A stretch of DNA of 64,000 nt from Tectiglobus sp965215755 (GCA_965215755.1 OZ244119.1:62001-126000), one strand, 5' to 3'. Counted from the stretch's first letter, positions 50,704 to 58,927 are shown. The notes: a model not told the origin generated them from the sequence alone. Translations and numbers: made by a program.

Positions 50704-51297
50704 ATGCAAAGCGACACCCTGACTGGCGTTCTCAGTGAGATTTCCAGCTCGACTGAGGGATCGAAGGTTACGTTTGCCGATATCCTGCAAGCCCTTGATC
50801 AGCGCTCCTATGGCCCGATCCTATTGCTGCCGGCCCTGATTGCAGTGGCACCGACCGGCGCCATACCAGGTATGTCGATCGTTACCGGATCAATAATTCT
50901 AGCGATTTCCGTCCAGCTATTGTTGGGCCGCAAGTCGCCTTGGCTGCCAAATCGATTTGGCAGTTTTTCTTTCTCTCGTGATCGACTGGTCAGCGTCATT
51001 GACAAGAGTAGAATTTACACGCAGTGGATCGACAATATCTTGCGTCCGCGCATGACAGTTTTGGTCAGCTTTCCCGCAAACCGCATCGTAGCGTTGGTTT
51101 GCATGGTCATGGCTTTGACCATGTTTCCGCTCGCATTGCTGCCGTTTGCGGTTGCAATCCCCGGTACATCTATCGCGCTTCTCGCACTGGGATTGACTGC
51201 TCGGGATGGCTTGGTCGTCATTTTGGGTTTCATTTGTTCGGCGGCAGCGCTAGCAGTTCTAGTGTACTGGTTTTGGGCAGCCAAGGCGCTGATTTAG
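50704..51297 (+). CDS. exoD: ExoD family membrane protein
   Basis: 197 residues, normal for ExoD. Family signatures: VTFADILQALDQRSYGPILL, PTGAIPGMSIVTGSIILAIS, LLLGRKSPWLPNRFGSFSFS, and PFAVAIPGTSIALLALGLTA. Four to five membrane helices. In Sinorhizobium, exoD mutants are altered in exopolysaccharide and alkaline tolerance; the molecular action is unknown. It sits inside regulatory module 2 on the opposite strand. Confidence 0.93.
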   Translation: MQSDTLTGVLSEISSSTEGSKVTFADILQALDQRSYGPILLLPALIAVAPTGAIPGMSIVTGSIILAISVQLLLGRKSPWLPNRFGSFSFSRDRLVSVIDKSRIYTQWIDNILRPRMTVLVSFPANRIVALVCMVMALTMFPLALLPFAVAIPGTSIALLALGLTARDGLVVILGFICSAAALAVLVYWFWAAKALI

Positions 51298-51425
51298 GTC
51301 GCTCACGAGAGGCACGGGTGCTCGAATCTGAATTCGGCTTAGGACTCGTTCTGCCGTTGGCGTAAGACTTCGACCATTAATTGGATGTTGCCGTCGAACG
51401 ACTGCGGCGACCAGTTTCCAGCATC

Positions 51426-51647
51426 TTAAAACGGACGGCATCCATCCAAGATTGTGAACAGGTGTGAGCTGTCGGTGCACTCTAGAAATACGGTGCTACC
51501 GCTTTCAATGGTCAGCTTGCCCAATTTGAGATTCTCGACGTAATCGACCTCGCCTCGGGAGAGTGTACGAAAGTTAGAGTTATCGCGAATCGGACAGTCC
51601 TCGCACCCGACTTGAGGCCTCGGTATTGTACCCGCAGTCGCGGACGT
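51426..51647 (-). pseudogene. truncated Crp/Fnr regulator, remnant in module 2
   Basis: The minus strand encodes GCEDCPIRDNSNFRTLSRGE and SGSTVFLECTDSSHLFTILD, clearly the N-terminal part of the Crp/Fnr protein at 33363 (CEKCPLRANDYFRSFSKSE, SAHLFTVLSGW). The codon that should be the start is ACG at 51645-51647, with AAGGGA 5 nt before it. The frame stops at 51426, just where the beta roll should continue. The HTH half is absent; RHH and ExoD genes follow on the other strand. Confidence 0.85.
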
Positions 51648-51703
51648 GAGAGTCCCTTTCGGGTCTAACTCAGTCTATATCGGCTTGGGTTTTATACGAT
51701 GCT

Positions 51704-51940
51704 CTACTCGCCTTTTCGCGCATTTCTCAGGATATCCATAAGGCGATCCGGTACCGACTCGTTGAGGACATCGCGATCAAGATCCTGCAGCGCCTTTGTC
51801 AAGTTTTGTAGATCTCTAACTTTAGCGGACTGATGCGGATCGCGTAGAAGATAGGCGGCTATGCGAGCTCGGGCTGCGCCATTCAAGCGACCGTCAACAA
51901 ACTCCTGAATCTCATCATCTGTCGGTGCATCACTGCACAT
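51704..51940 (-). CDS. small anti-sigma-like protein, module 2
   Basis: 78 residues; AAGG lies 7 nt before the ATG. Sequence: TDDEIQEFVDGRLNGAARAR, IAAYLLRDPHQSAKVRDLQN, then VLNESVPDRLMDILRNA. It is the paralog of 34211. The end motif (E-x-VPDRL-x-D-I-L) resembles the sigma-binding helix of NepR, although the N-terminal half is that of anti-sigma factors. No membrane helix. Confidence 0.75.
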   Translation of the reverse strand: MCSDAPTDDEIQEFVDGRLNGAARARIAAYLLRDPHQSAKVRDLQNLTKALQDLDRDVLNESVPDRLMDILRNARKGE

Positions 51941-51947
51941 GAGTATA

Positions 51948-52312
51948 CCTTGCTGAGTTCTTAGATTAGGCCAATTTGACTATCAATCATGACATCGATC
52001 GCGTCTACGTGGAATCAACACGGGCAACGCTCGGATGTTCCCACAGTTTCCAAAAAGATCCAACAAAAACAACGACCGGCCGCCAAATTCAGCACTCGGA
52101 GCAAGTCATAAGCAATATCGATGCGAAAATCGAGATATGACATCGCCACCTTTATGTCGTGAAGTCGTTGCAAGGTCGAGGCGTGCGGACTTGCGATCGC
52201 ACAACCCGTCATGAAACAGCGACTTGGATGAACCGTGTCTGGTCTCCTCCAACATTCGGTGATACTCGTCGTGAATGAGCGGCAGCCGGAACCTCTATCG
52301 AACTTGACAGTT
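51948..52312. other. gene-free stretch between the anti-sigma-like and Crp/Fnr genes
   Basis: No supported gene. A minus-strand frame without a ribosome-binding site crosses it. No sigma-EcfG-like site or clear terminator seen. Confidence 0.35.
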
Positions 52313-53065
52313 TCACGCCTGCCGCTTCGGGAACCAACTGATGTCAATTTCGTGAAACCGGTCTTCGAACTTGCACGCTTTTCGCATCTCGTCTGGTTCC
52401 AACAGCTCGATGTCATTGCGGCTGCGCTTCAACCAACCGCGTTCGGTTAGTTCCTGAAACGTCCGGTTGACATGTACTTGACTGAGGCCAACGCAATCAC
52501 CCATCAGCTCTTGTGTTAAAGGAAACCGAAACGTATTTGACATTGATTTGTTGGTCACTCTCAATCGATGAAACAGTTGTAAAACGAAGTGGCAGATTCG
52601 CTCATCGGCGGACATGCGCGCCACAGCCCTCAACCGATCCACGAAAAGCGTTGTTTGTAAGAGTGCCAATGTAAACATGAGTGCTGTGATTCGAGGCGAC
52701 TGTTCAAAGACATCGTCCAATGCTGATTTCGGAAATGGGCAGAGCGTACATTCCGTCAGGGTCGATAAGTTGGAGGTTGCGGTTTGGAAAGCAACGTCTC
52801 GCATTCCGATGATGTCGCCTGGCAGGTGCACGTCCTCGACTTGCCGCCGCCCGTCCGGGAGTGAGGACCAAGCATAGACCCAGCCACGACGAACAACGTA
52901 CAAGCGTGTCGTCGACTTGTCCGTTTCAAACACGCGACGCCGCGGTTCGAAATCAGCTTCTTCCTGCTCAAACATTGAGATTAGGCTTTTGTCTTTCTCG
53001 CTGAGATTCACGTAGTGTGACAGCTTAGCGATAAGACAACTTTCTGCATCTTCGGACTTATTCAA
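52313..53065 (-). CDS. Crp/Fnr-family transcriptional regulator
   Basis: 250 residues, TTG start with GGGA 10 nt upstream. Cyclic-nucleotide-binding-like domain (TTRLYVVRRGWVYAWSSLPD, HLPGDIIGMRDVAFQ), dimer helix, winged HTH (FPLTQELMGDCVGLSQVHVN). No N-terminal CxxC, unlike the regulator at 33363, so it is a separate branch. It lies just downstream of the ferritin-like DUF2383 gene on the same strand (29 nt). Confidence 0.92.
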   Translation of the reverse strand: MNKSEDAESCLIAKLSHYVNLSEKDKSLISMFEQEEADFEPRRRVFETDKSTTRLYVVRRGWVYAWSSLPDGRRQVEDVHLPGDIIGMRDVAFQTATSNLSTLTECTLCPFPKSALDDVFEQSPRITALMFTLALLQTTLFVDRLRAVARMSADERICHFVLQLFHRLRVTNKSMSNTFRFPLTQELMGDCVGLSQVHVNRTFQELTERGWLKRSRNDIELLEPDEMRKACKFEDRFHEIDISWFPKRQA

Positions 53066-53094
53066 CGTAGCGTTTCCCTATCGTCAATGACTGC

Positions 53095-53529
53095 TTAATC
53101 GAGGGCTGAAGATCGGATTTTGGTGACATCGATAACTCGACGAACCGTCCGCACGTGGTCGTCAAACGTTGCCTTCGCTTCGGCATCAACAACCGTCAGG
53201 GCAGGGTCGTAGGCTTCCAACAACCATTCTTCGCATTCGATCAGCTCGTCGCGAACCGCTTCCTCATCATAGTCCAAGCGAGTCTTGATCATTGCGTACC
53301 TACGTGCTGCTTGACCCAGCAATAGATACTCGGCGCCACAATCAATCGAGTGTGCGTGCAAAACCTTTTTGATCTCGCCAACAAAAGCCCGCCGCTGTTC
53401 AGCTCGCTCCCTGAACGTCTGAGCAAAGCGGCCGAGATCCGCTGCAGCGGCCTCCTCATATCCAGTTGCACTATCTAGCATCCGCTCCAGCAATGTGCAC
53501 AACGTATCGTCAATTCGAGTTTCAGCCAT
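53095..53529 (-). CDS. PA2169-like four-helix-bundle protein (DUF2383)
   Basis: 144 residues from the ATG at 53529 (AAAGG upstream). Ferritin-like helices: DDTLCTLLERMLDSATGYEE, DLGRFAQTFRERAEQRRAFV, a central loop, LIECEEWLLEAYDPAL. Matches the PA2169 family layout. These proteins are stress-linked and of unknown function. A sigma-EcfG-like promoter lies 42 nt upstream. The Crp/Fnr gene follows. Confidence 0.87.
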   Translation of the reverse strand: MAETRIDDTLCTLLERMLDSATGYEEAAAADLGRFAQTFRERAEQRRAFVGEIKKVLHAHSIDCGAEYLLLGQAARRYAMIKTRLDYDEEAVRDELIECEEWLLEAYDPALTVVDAEAKATFDDHVRTVRRVIDVTKIRSSALD

Positions 53530-53571
53530 ATCGGTTGCCTTTCCGCCTCGTTGCAAGTGGCGCAAACGGAC

Positions 53572-53596
53572 AACCGGCTAAACGTGGCCCCGTTCC
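53572..53596 (-). promoter_or_regulatory. sigma-EcfG-like promoter for the DUF2383 gene
   Basis: Minus-strand GGAAC-N17-GTT (GTTCC at 53592-53596, AAC at 53572-53574), 42 nt before the start at 53529. Confidence 0.6.
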
Positions 53597-53681
53597 TCGG
53601 TTTCGATGGAGAGTTATTAACCCACGTTAACCTCCGGTCGGGTTCAGCACGAAAGTAAACATAGGTTAAGACATTCGTCAG

Positions 53682-53707
53682 GAACGTACCAACTGCCCAA
53701 GGCGTTG
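53682..53707 (+). promoter_or_regulatory. sigma-EcfG promoter for the 53821 PRC-barrel gene
   Basis: GGAAC at 53682-53686, 17 nt spacer, CGTT at 53704-53707, the longer-spacer form of the consensus; 113 nt before the ATG at 53821. Confidence 0.65.
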
Positions 53708-53820
53708 ATTGCTTAATCGACGACCGGATCACGTCCGTCGTGTGCCGCTCGTCGATCGGCGAGTCCGATTCGTCTTGCGGATCGAGTTCGCACGTCACTT
53801 GAAACCTTGAAAGGTACGTT

Positions 53821-54552
53821 ATGAAACGGATTTTGTTTGCAACCGTCTCTGCCATTGCTCTCGCTGCGGGCGCATCCGCCGTCAGTGCGGCGGACTGCAA
53901 TATCGGCAAAGAGATGAACTATACCGATGCCGATAAGAACGTACGCTCAGGAGCGGTACGCAGAGATCTGCGCTCATTGCGCCTAGCTGCCATGAAACTA
54001 CGTGACCTTGGTCGCCACGATGAGTGTCAGGAAGTCGTCACATGGATCAAAGACATTCGCGCAGATGCCAAAGCTGAGCAAATGCGGGCCGAAAACCGTG
54101 CGAAACTCACGGGCGATGATCGAGAGATGAAGCGTGTACAGCGCGACACGAAGATGTCATACCAGGATCGCGCGAAAGCCCGGATGGCCAGTGCAAAGCC
54201 GATGACAGATATGGCTGGTCGGGTTTCAGCTTCTGATCTCATCGGTGTCGACCTGGTCGGCCCTGGCAATGACACGGCCGCCGAGATTGAGGATGTCTAC
54301 GTAAGCACAGACGGCAAACGATCTTATGCCATTGTTGGATTTGGCGGCTTCCTGGGCCTTGGCGAAAGCCTGGTCGCAATTCCATTCAGCAAAATCAAAG
54401 TTGCCATGGATGAAGATGGTGATGCTACCTACTACATCCCCATGACGACTGAGCAACTAAGTAAAGCTCCAAACTTCAAGCGCGGCGATCGCACTTGGAT
54501 GACTAACGCTGACTGGAACGCGAAAAACGACAAGTGGTTCGACGGAAAATAA
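53821..54552 (+). CDS. secreted PRC-barrel protein
   Basis: 243 residues. Signal peptide (MKRILFATVSAIALAAGASA). A charged helical middle (RRDLRSLRLAAMKLRDLGRH, about 45-125) and a C-terminal PRC barrel at about 140-225 (SASDLIGVDLVGPGNDTAAE, SYAIVGFGGFLGLGESLVAI, then PFSKIKV). The GGFLGLGE core is shared with the PRC proteins at 59343 and 62806. Periplasmic, stress-controlled; partner unknown. A hairpin terminator follows. Confidence 0.88.
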   Translation: MKRILFATVSAIALAAGASAVSAADCNIGKEMNYTDADKNVRSGAVRRDLRSLRLAAMKLRDLGRHDECQEVVTWIKDIRADAKAEQMRAENRAKLTGDDREMKRVQRDTKMSYQDRAKARMASAKPMTDMAGRVSASDLIGVDLVGPGNDTAAEIEDVYVSTDGKRSYAIVGFGGFLGLGESLVAIPFSKIKVAMDEDGDATYYIPMTTEQLSKAPNFKRGDRTWMTNADWNAKNDKWFDGK

Positions 54553-54563
54553 CACCATGTCGG

Positions 54564-54596
54564 CCTGGCGGCAGTTCGCTCATTGCTGCCGCCAGG
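54564..54596 (+). terminator. hairpin after the PRC-barrel gene
   Basis: CCTGGCGGCAG at 54564-54574 pairs perfectly with CTGCCGCCAGG at 54586-54596 around an 11-nt loop, 11 nt after the stop. No U-run follows. A similar GGCGGCAG hairpin follows the 63408 gene. Confidence 0.6.
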
Positions 54597-55067
54597 TCGA
54601 GATGTCGGCAAAAAATGGGAATTGGCTTCAGAGATGGGACGCGCCAAGTGACCGAACCAGCATTTCCCAATTGCAATTGAAAAATGCACCCGCTCATAGC
54701 GATCAAGTTACTAGGATCGCATGTGGGAAACCCGCGTACACTACAAACTGCCTCATACCCTATTTCGGTAGGCAACAACTGCAGGCGACAGAATAGCTAA
54801 TGACGAGTTCAGGCGATCGAGGCAGTCTCTCCGATTGCTCTCAGCGTCGCCCCAGTGTCTGTAATACTCGGCCAAAGCCGTGCCTCCCCCGCGCCGATAG
54901 AAGAAACCCTATCCCAGAAGAAAACCGGAGTGCGAAGATGGCAACGCAGCTTAACTCCTGCCGTGATCCGAATCGCGCCGGCAATCTGTGGCACACACTT
55001 CCTCTCATCCTCGATATCATCGAATGGACGCCTTCGTCCTCTATTGGCCAAGCGACCTACAAATTTC
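54597..55067. other. gene-free stretch
   Basis: No supported gene on either strand. Short frames lack ribosome-binding sites, and no sigma-EcfG-like site was seen. Confidence 0.4.
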
Positions 55068-56546
55068 TTACTGCCGAAGTTTTAGCGAAGCGATGCCGAC
55101 GGCTACGTTTAATCCCTGCTGAACTTGTGCGCTAACGGGTTGCAGTACGACTGTGTTGTCCGATCCGCCAACCAGGGCGTTGGCACCGATGCCTACGCCC
55201 AGCGTGGCCTGACCGGAAACGCCCTGGTAGTTTCCAACCAACGCCCCGGGGGCAACATCATCCGTTGGGGCGAAGACGGCCCACGCAATGATAGATCGAG
55301 CAGTGAAGCCAATATCAATGCCGAATTTCGAGATTGATCCAACATAGTATTCATCACTGCCTGGGCGATTGAATCGGCATCTTAGATCTTTTGACGATCC
55401 GAAGATGAAGCCAGCGCCGCCTTCGACCTGGCAATTTAAAACACCGACCTCGACGCGTTCATTGCCATCTTGCGGAGCGGCTACCTTGCGCGCTGCGAAA
55501 TGGCCCGCTGACTGAGACGGACGCAACTCTGATACACGCGTTATCGCGTAGACGTCGACGACGGCGCGTTGACGGGACGCCGCCTTGCTGCGATACTTCA
55601 TTCGAATTTCTTTGATGAAGCGTGTGTCTCCGGTGAGGTCGAAAACTTTGCTGCCCTTGCCAACTCTGATGAATTGCCGAATTGGAAAATCATCAACTTT
55701 ACTATTGCCGTATACGACTTTTAGATCATCGAAGAATACGTCTGACTGACGGACCACCAATTGAATAGCGCTAAACCGGCCTTCGCGGCGCCCTACGGGC
55801 AATACATCTCTATCGCGCTGAAACTGAACACTTTGACTGCCAAGCAGTTGCCAGTTTTGCGCGGCTCGTGGCTTCCATCCTTGTTTGGCTCTATGGGACG
55901 TCGTGCGCCCGACCTCAATCTTTTCGGCTTTAACGCCATAAAGCTGGATTTCCGCTTTGGCAAGGCGCGTCGGATCACTGCGGTAGACGAGCTCGACGGC
56001 ACTCAGGAAGCGATCGGTTCCTTTGAGATCGATGACACGCGTCCGGCTGCCGGCAGGGACAAGAGCTTTGACAGGAATCGCCTCGACGCGACCATCGCCG
56101 TACTTAACTCTGACACTATTCAAGAATACGTCGCCGTTCTTTGCGAGAAGTTGAATAGCTCTGAACTTTCCATCTGATCGGCCGACTTGAATGACATCGC
56201 GATCCAAGCGGAAATCTACAGCCCTGCTTCCGAGAAAGTCCCAAACCAAATCCCTACCGGCACGGGGTCCCCGGCCGCGACGCAGAAAGCCCAAAGACGC
56301 CCAGCCAGATAGCTGTGCATAGCTGACGCGACACCAACTGTTGGCGCAGTCTCCTGTTATCTTTACGCCGCAGGTATCGGCAGGGATACCGCCGACAATC
56401 TTCGCAAACTCACCTGGCCCTGTTCGCACGTTGAGCTCGTTGCCGGGTGACACTCCAACTACGCACCCGGCGTGCGAAGGCACTATCCCGAAGAGGAAAT
56501 ATAGTGCTGCTGTAGTCGTACCAACAACGATCATTGATTTGCCCAT
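55068..56546 (-). CDS. secreted multidomain protein: SH3b, two DUF2541-like repeats, DUF992
   Basis: 492 residues. N-terminal signal helix (VVGTTTAALYFLFGIVPSHA). Bacterial SH3 domain at about 27-90 (NELNVRTGPGEFAKIVGGIP, WCRVSYAQLSGW). Two repeats of about 90 residues (from LGSRAVDFRLDRDVIQVGR and from LGSQSVQFQRDRDVLPVGR) with the shared KFRAIQLL/RFSAIQLV and V-(I/F)-DL-x-G-x-(D/T)RF pattern of DUF2541-type domains. A C-terminal DUF992 domain at about 370-492 (GVLNCQVEGGAGFIFGSSKD, GIGANALVGGSDNTVVLQP). Probably binds cell wall in the periplasm. The combination is unusual. Confidence 0.88.
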   Translation of the reverse strand: MGKSMIVVGTTTAALYFLFGIVPSHAGCVVGVSPGNELNVRTGPGEFAKIVGGIPADTCGVKITGDCANSWCRVSYAQLSGWASLGFLRRGRGPRAGRDLVWDFLGSRAVDFRLDRDVIQVGRSDGKFRAIQLLAKNGDVFLNSVRVKYGDGRVEAIPVKALVPAGSRTRVIDLKGTDRFLSAVELVYRSDPTRLAKAEIQLYGVKAEKIEVGRTTSHRAKQGWKPRAAQNWQLLGSQSVQFQRDRDVLPVGRREGRFSAIQLVVRQSDVFFDDLKVVYGNSKVDDFPIRQFIRVGKGSKVFDLTGDTRFIKEIRMKYRSKAASRQRAVVDVYAITRVSELRPSQSAGHFAARKVAAPQDGNERVEVGVLNCQVEGGAGFIFGSSKDLRCRFNRPGSDEYYVGSISKFGIDIGFTARSIIAWAVFAPTDDVAPGALVGNYQGVSGQATLGVGIGANALVGGSDNTVVLQPVSAQVQQGLNVAVGIASLKLRQ

Positions 56547-56589
56547 CTTCGATTCCTCTCAGAGCCAAGTGATTACTGTTCTGGCTGCG

Positions 56590-56907
56590 TCAAAAGCGGC
56601 ACTGAATGCCTGAGCGGCTGATGCGACAGCCTTTGCGCATCGTTCTTGACCGGTACCATCGCCGTGACTTTCGCATCTGGCGACACCATCGCTTGTGCCT
56701 ATGCCAACCACGGCGGGGATGATAAGCGCGATTGCAATGCGGACCGCGAATACGAGTACGCCCTTGACGTCCGTGAATAGGGACAATCGAAGATGCGTCT
56801 GTAGAGTGCAGAGGCTGTGGTAGAGGCAAACTTTCCGCTGAATGGGGTACGCTCGCGAGCATTGGCAGCATAAACAAAGCAGCGACCATTGATCCGGTTT
56901 TGAACAT
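56590..56907 (-). CDS. small secreted basic protein, possibly frameshifted
   Basis: The ATG at 56907 has AAGGAAA 4 nt upstream and a sigma-EcfG-like promoter 35 nt upstream, so translation starts here. The first part is a signal peptide (MFKTGSMVAALFMLPMLASV). After about residue 42 this frame becomes Arg/His-rich and atypical. An overlapping frame from 56786 to 56559 reads more like a protein (VLVFAVRIAIALIIPAVVG), so a frameshift near 56790 is possible. Family unknown. Confidence 0.45.
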   Translation of the reverse strand: MFKTGSMVAALFMLPMLASVPHSAESLPLPQPLHSTDASSIVPIHGRQGRTRIRGPHCNRAYHPRRGWHRHKRWCRQMRKSRRWYRSRTMRKGCRISRSGIQCRF

Positions 56908-56942
56908 CAGCTTTCCTTTTCTTGCGTCACGAATGGTCAGGA

Positions 56943-56967
56943 AACAGCGCACAACGCATTAAGTTCC
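56943..56967 (-). promoter_or_regulatory. sigma-EcfG-like promoter for the 56907 gene
   Basis: Minus-strand GGAAC-N17-GTT (GTTCC at 56963-56967, AAC at 56943-56945), 35 nt before the ATG at 56907. Confidence 0.6.
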
Positions 56968-57501
56968 GGTTGAAGCAGTTTCTCGTTCATGACCAGAATT
57001 GGATTCGGCTATGCTCTGGAGGAGTTGCAGGGAATTGCATGATTGCTCGTTGGATGTAGACCTACGATTCATCCTGGGAGCTAGGGTGTTGGCAAGACGC
57101 GATTCTGATGTCGATTGCCGTTGCTTCCTCGGCATCGTTCCTCACTCTGATGGACCACCACTGCAACGTGCTGGTTATGGGCCTGGGCGGATAAACTTTC
57201 GGCAACTGTTCACGCGTTGGTTTACCGCTCTCATTGATTGAGAACATGACGTCTTTGTCGCTTCTACTCTGGGCTGTAGAACACGCGCTCCAACCTGCCA
57301 GATTTAAACTTCGTGGCTGTCCATAGGATCGCTCCAAAAGGGGCGTTTTTTGGCTGGGCTTGTTACTTACGTCTACCGGGATCTCAAAAGTGTTTCCCTT
57401 TAGCTCATTTTGTCCAGATGCCATCCTTAGTATTAAAAACTGCCACCCTATTGACGAGCGCAAATCGCGATTAAAACAAGATGAAACAGAACACTTCACT
57501 G
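56968..57501. other. gene-free stretch
   Basis: Frames of up to about 150 codons exist on the minus strand but have no ribosome-binding site, domain or membrane pattern. Nothing supported. Confidence 0.4.
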
Positions 57502-57526
57502 GGAACAAAAGGATGGATTGATTGTT
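57502..57526 (+). promoter_or_regulatory. sigma-EcfG-like promoter upstream of the 57684 gene
   Basis: GGAAC at 57502-57506, 17 nt spacer, GTT at 57524-57526; 157 nt before the proposed TTG at 57684. A 41-codon frame (57571-57696) lies between and could be a leader peptide. Confidence 0.55.
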
Positions 57527-57683
57527 GATTTCGTATCAGTGAAAAGCTCGATACAATTCGGTTGGAAAATATGTTCAGGTCACCACAGCTGTCTGCCTCG
57601 CTACAACCCGCTGCGCAGACGCATGAAACCATTCTTCTGAAACATCCGTTGCGATCAATACGAGATACAATTTCAATGCACCT

Positions 57684-57914
57684 TTGCAAAACCTAAACAG
57701 GAGTTTTCCACCTTCTCATCCACCAAGGAAGCTGGTCAGAATACGGAATTCAAGGGCAATCTTCAGCCTCCATGACGGACCTGAACTCGTGTTTAGTTCA
57801 GATGGGGAGAGACTAACTTTCTCAGACTGGCATGTGTTATTGGTTATGAAGGAGCAAGATATTTTTTCCCGTTGTGAATGCACTTCTGAACATTTGATGG
57901 CATCAGTCATTTAA
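57684..57914 (+). CDS. small conserved protein, LHDG family, copy 1
   Basis: 76 residues from a TTG; no ATG is available in frame. It aligns with the protein at 61513: both have R-x-FPPS, then FSLHDGPELVFSSDGERLTF (here) or FTLHDGAQLVFSSDGEQILH, SDW-x-x-L-x-x-MKE, and EHLMA-x-(V/M)I near the end. The repeat of this motif in two separate genes supports both. Soluble, mixed beta/alpha; no named family recognised. Confidence 0.6.
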   Translation: MQNLNRSFPPSHPPRKLVRIRNSRAIFSLHDGPELVFSSDGERLTFSDWHVLLVMKEQDIFSRCECTSEHLMASVI

Positions 57915-57968
57915 CTTGCCCGACACAACGTAGATTAGAGGACAACAACGGCTGGCAGGATCATAGTG

Positions 57969-58217
57969 ATGGCTCGTGTTCAAAAAATTCTGACGTTGCA
58001 CGACAAGTGGGGTAATCCAATGGAAGTCCACGCTGACGAGGTATTGTCTGTCGAAGAGATACGAGCTGACGATATGGAACGCGCGCTGGCACGGATAACG
58101 CTCATAAGTCAAGATAACAACAAAAGAGGCGTGAAGTTTTGCGTTCGAGAATCCGCGGCGGAGATTACGCAATTACTTAAGGACGCAAAAGCGAGAGGCA
58201 ACCGCGGGGGTGAATGA
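57969..58217 (+). CDS. small conserved protein, paralog of the gene at 926
   Basis: 82 residues. Shared elements with 926: ILTLHDKWGNPMEVHADEVL, ARITLISQ, and ESAAEITQLLKDAKARGN. Probably a compact beta-hairpin plus helix protein. It follows the LHDG-family gene by 54 nt and may share its sigma-EcfG-like promoter. Confidence 0.65.
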   Translation: MARVQKILTLHDKWGNPMEVHADEVLSVEEIRADDMERALARITLISQDNNKRGVKFCVRESAAEITQLLKDAKARGNRGGE

Positions 58218-58456
58218 CCCTGGCGAACAACCAACAATGCCCAGAATAGTACAATGCAATAACTGTTTAGAGGCTGCATATCCTAGCTTTAGGATCACTT
58301 TTCCAGGGACGCCCCAAGGGTGCCGAGGCGCCATCGAACGCATCGCATCGACCGTTTAGTGATCTCATTGAAGTTGGGCTGCCTCGCGAGCTGGCCCGTT
58401 AGAACATCTTCGGTTGACTTACTTGCAGGAGTTTCGCGCCGGTTCGTTGAAGTCGA

Positions 58457-58927
58457 TTAGTCTTCGCTCGATTCGGACGCATCCCAGTTGTCGGTGTAGG
58501 GGGCAGACAGGACCAATAGAAGGAGCACAATGGCGGCAATGATGATCGCTAACCAGACTTCACCCATGCCGCTTAGCAACCCGATACCGCCAGCGCACCA
58601 GATTACTGCTGCCGAGCCAGCGCCTTGTACGTAATTGCCCTGGCGGAACATAGCGCCGGCACCAAGAAACCCTATGCCGGTTATGACACCACCAATGACG
58701 CGGGTCGGGTCAATCTTGCCTTGCGGATCTGATATCGATTGGAGCAGTTCAAGAGACCCAATCATCAATCCGCAGGCCGTCACGGAAACAATCACATATG
58801 GACGAAAATCCAATGGTTTTCTCTGAATGAACCGTTCGATCCCGAGCAATAGTGGCAACACAGTTGCCGCTGTCATCCGAACGAACAAGTCAAGCCAATC
58901 AATTGTATCAGGCCAAAATACGCTCAT
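58457..58927 (-). CDS. MgtC/SapB family membrane protein
   Basis: 156 residues from the ATG at 58927 (AAGAGAG upstream). Typical N-terminal MgtC half: LLGIERFIQRKPLDFRPYVI, PTRVIGGVITGIGFLGAGAM, VQGAGSAAVIWCAGGIGLLS. Four to five membrane helices. The C-terminal ACT-like domain of full MgtC is missing, as in the short SapB/YhiD branch. Linked to growth under low Mg2+ and acid stress in other bacteria. Only 238 nt separate it from the converging 57969 gene. Confidence 0.9.
   Translation of the reverse strand: MSVFWPDTIDWLDLFVRMTAATVLPLLLGIERFIQRKPLDFRPYVIVSVTACGLMIGSLELLQSISDPQGKIDPTRVIGGVITGIGFLGAGAMFRQGNYVQGAGSAAVIWCAGGIGLLSGMGEVWLAIIIAAIVLLLLVLSAPYTDNWDASESSED

Noticed and set aside
52015..52416. 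133-codon minus-strand frame
   Set aside because: It overlaps the C-terminal coding end of the Crp/Fnr gene in another frame and has no start signal.
57062..57508. 148-codon minus-strand frame
   Set aside because: No start signal, no hydrophobic or domain pattern; it also crosses the sigma-EcfG-like promoter at 57502.
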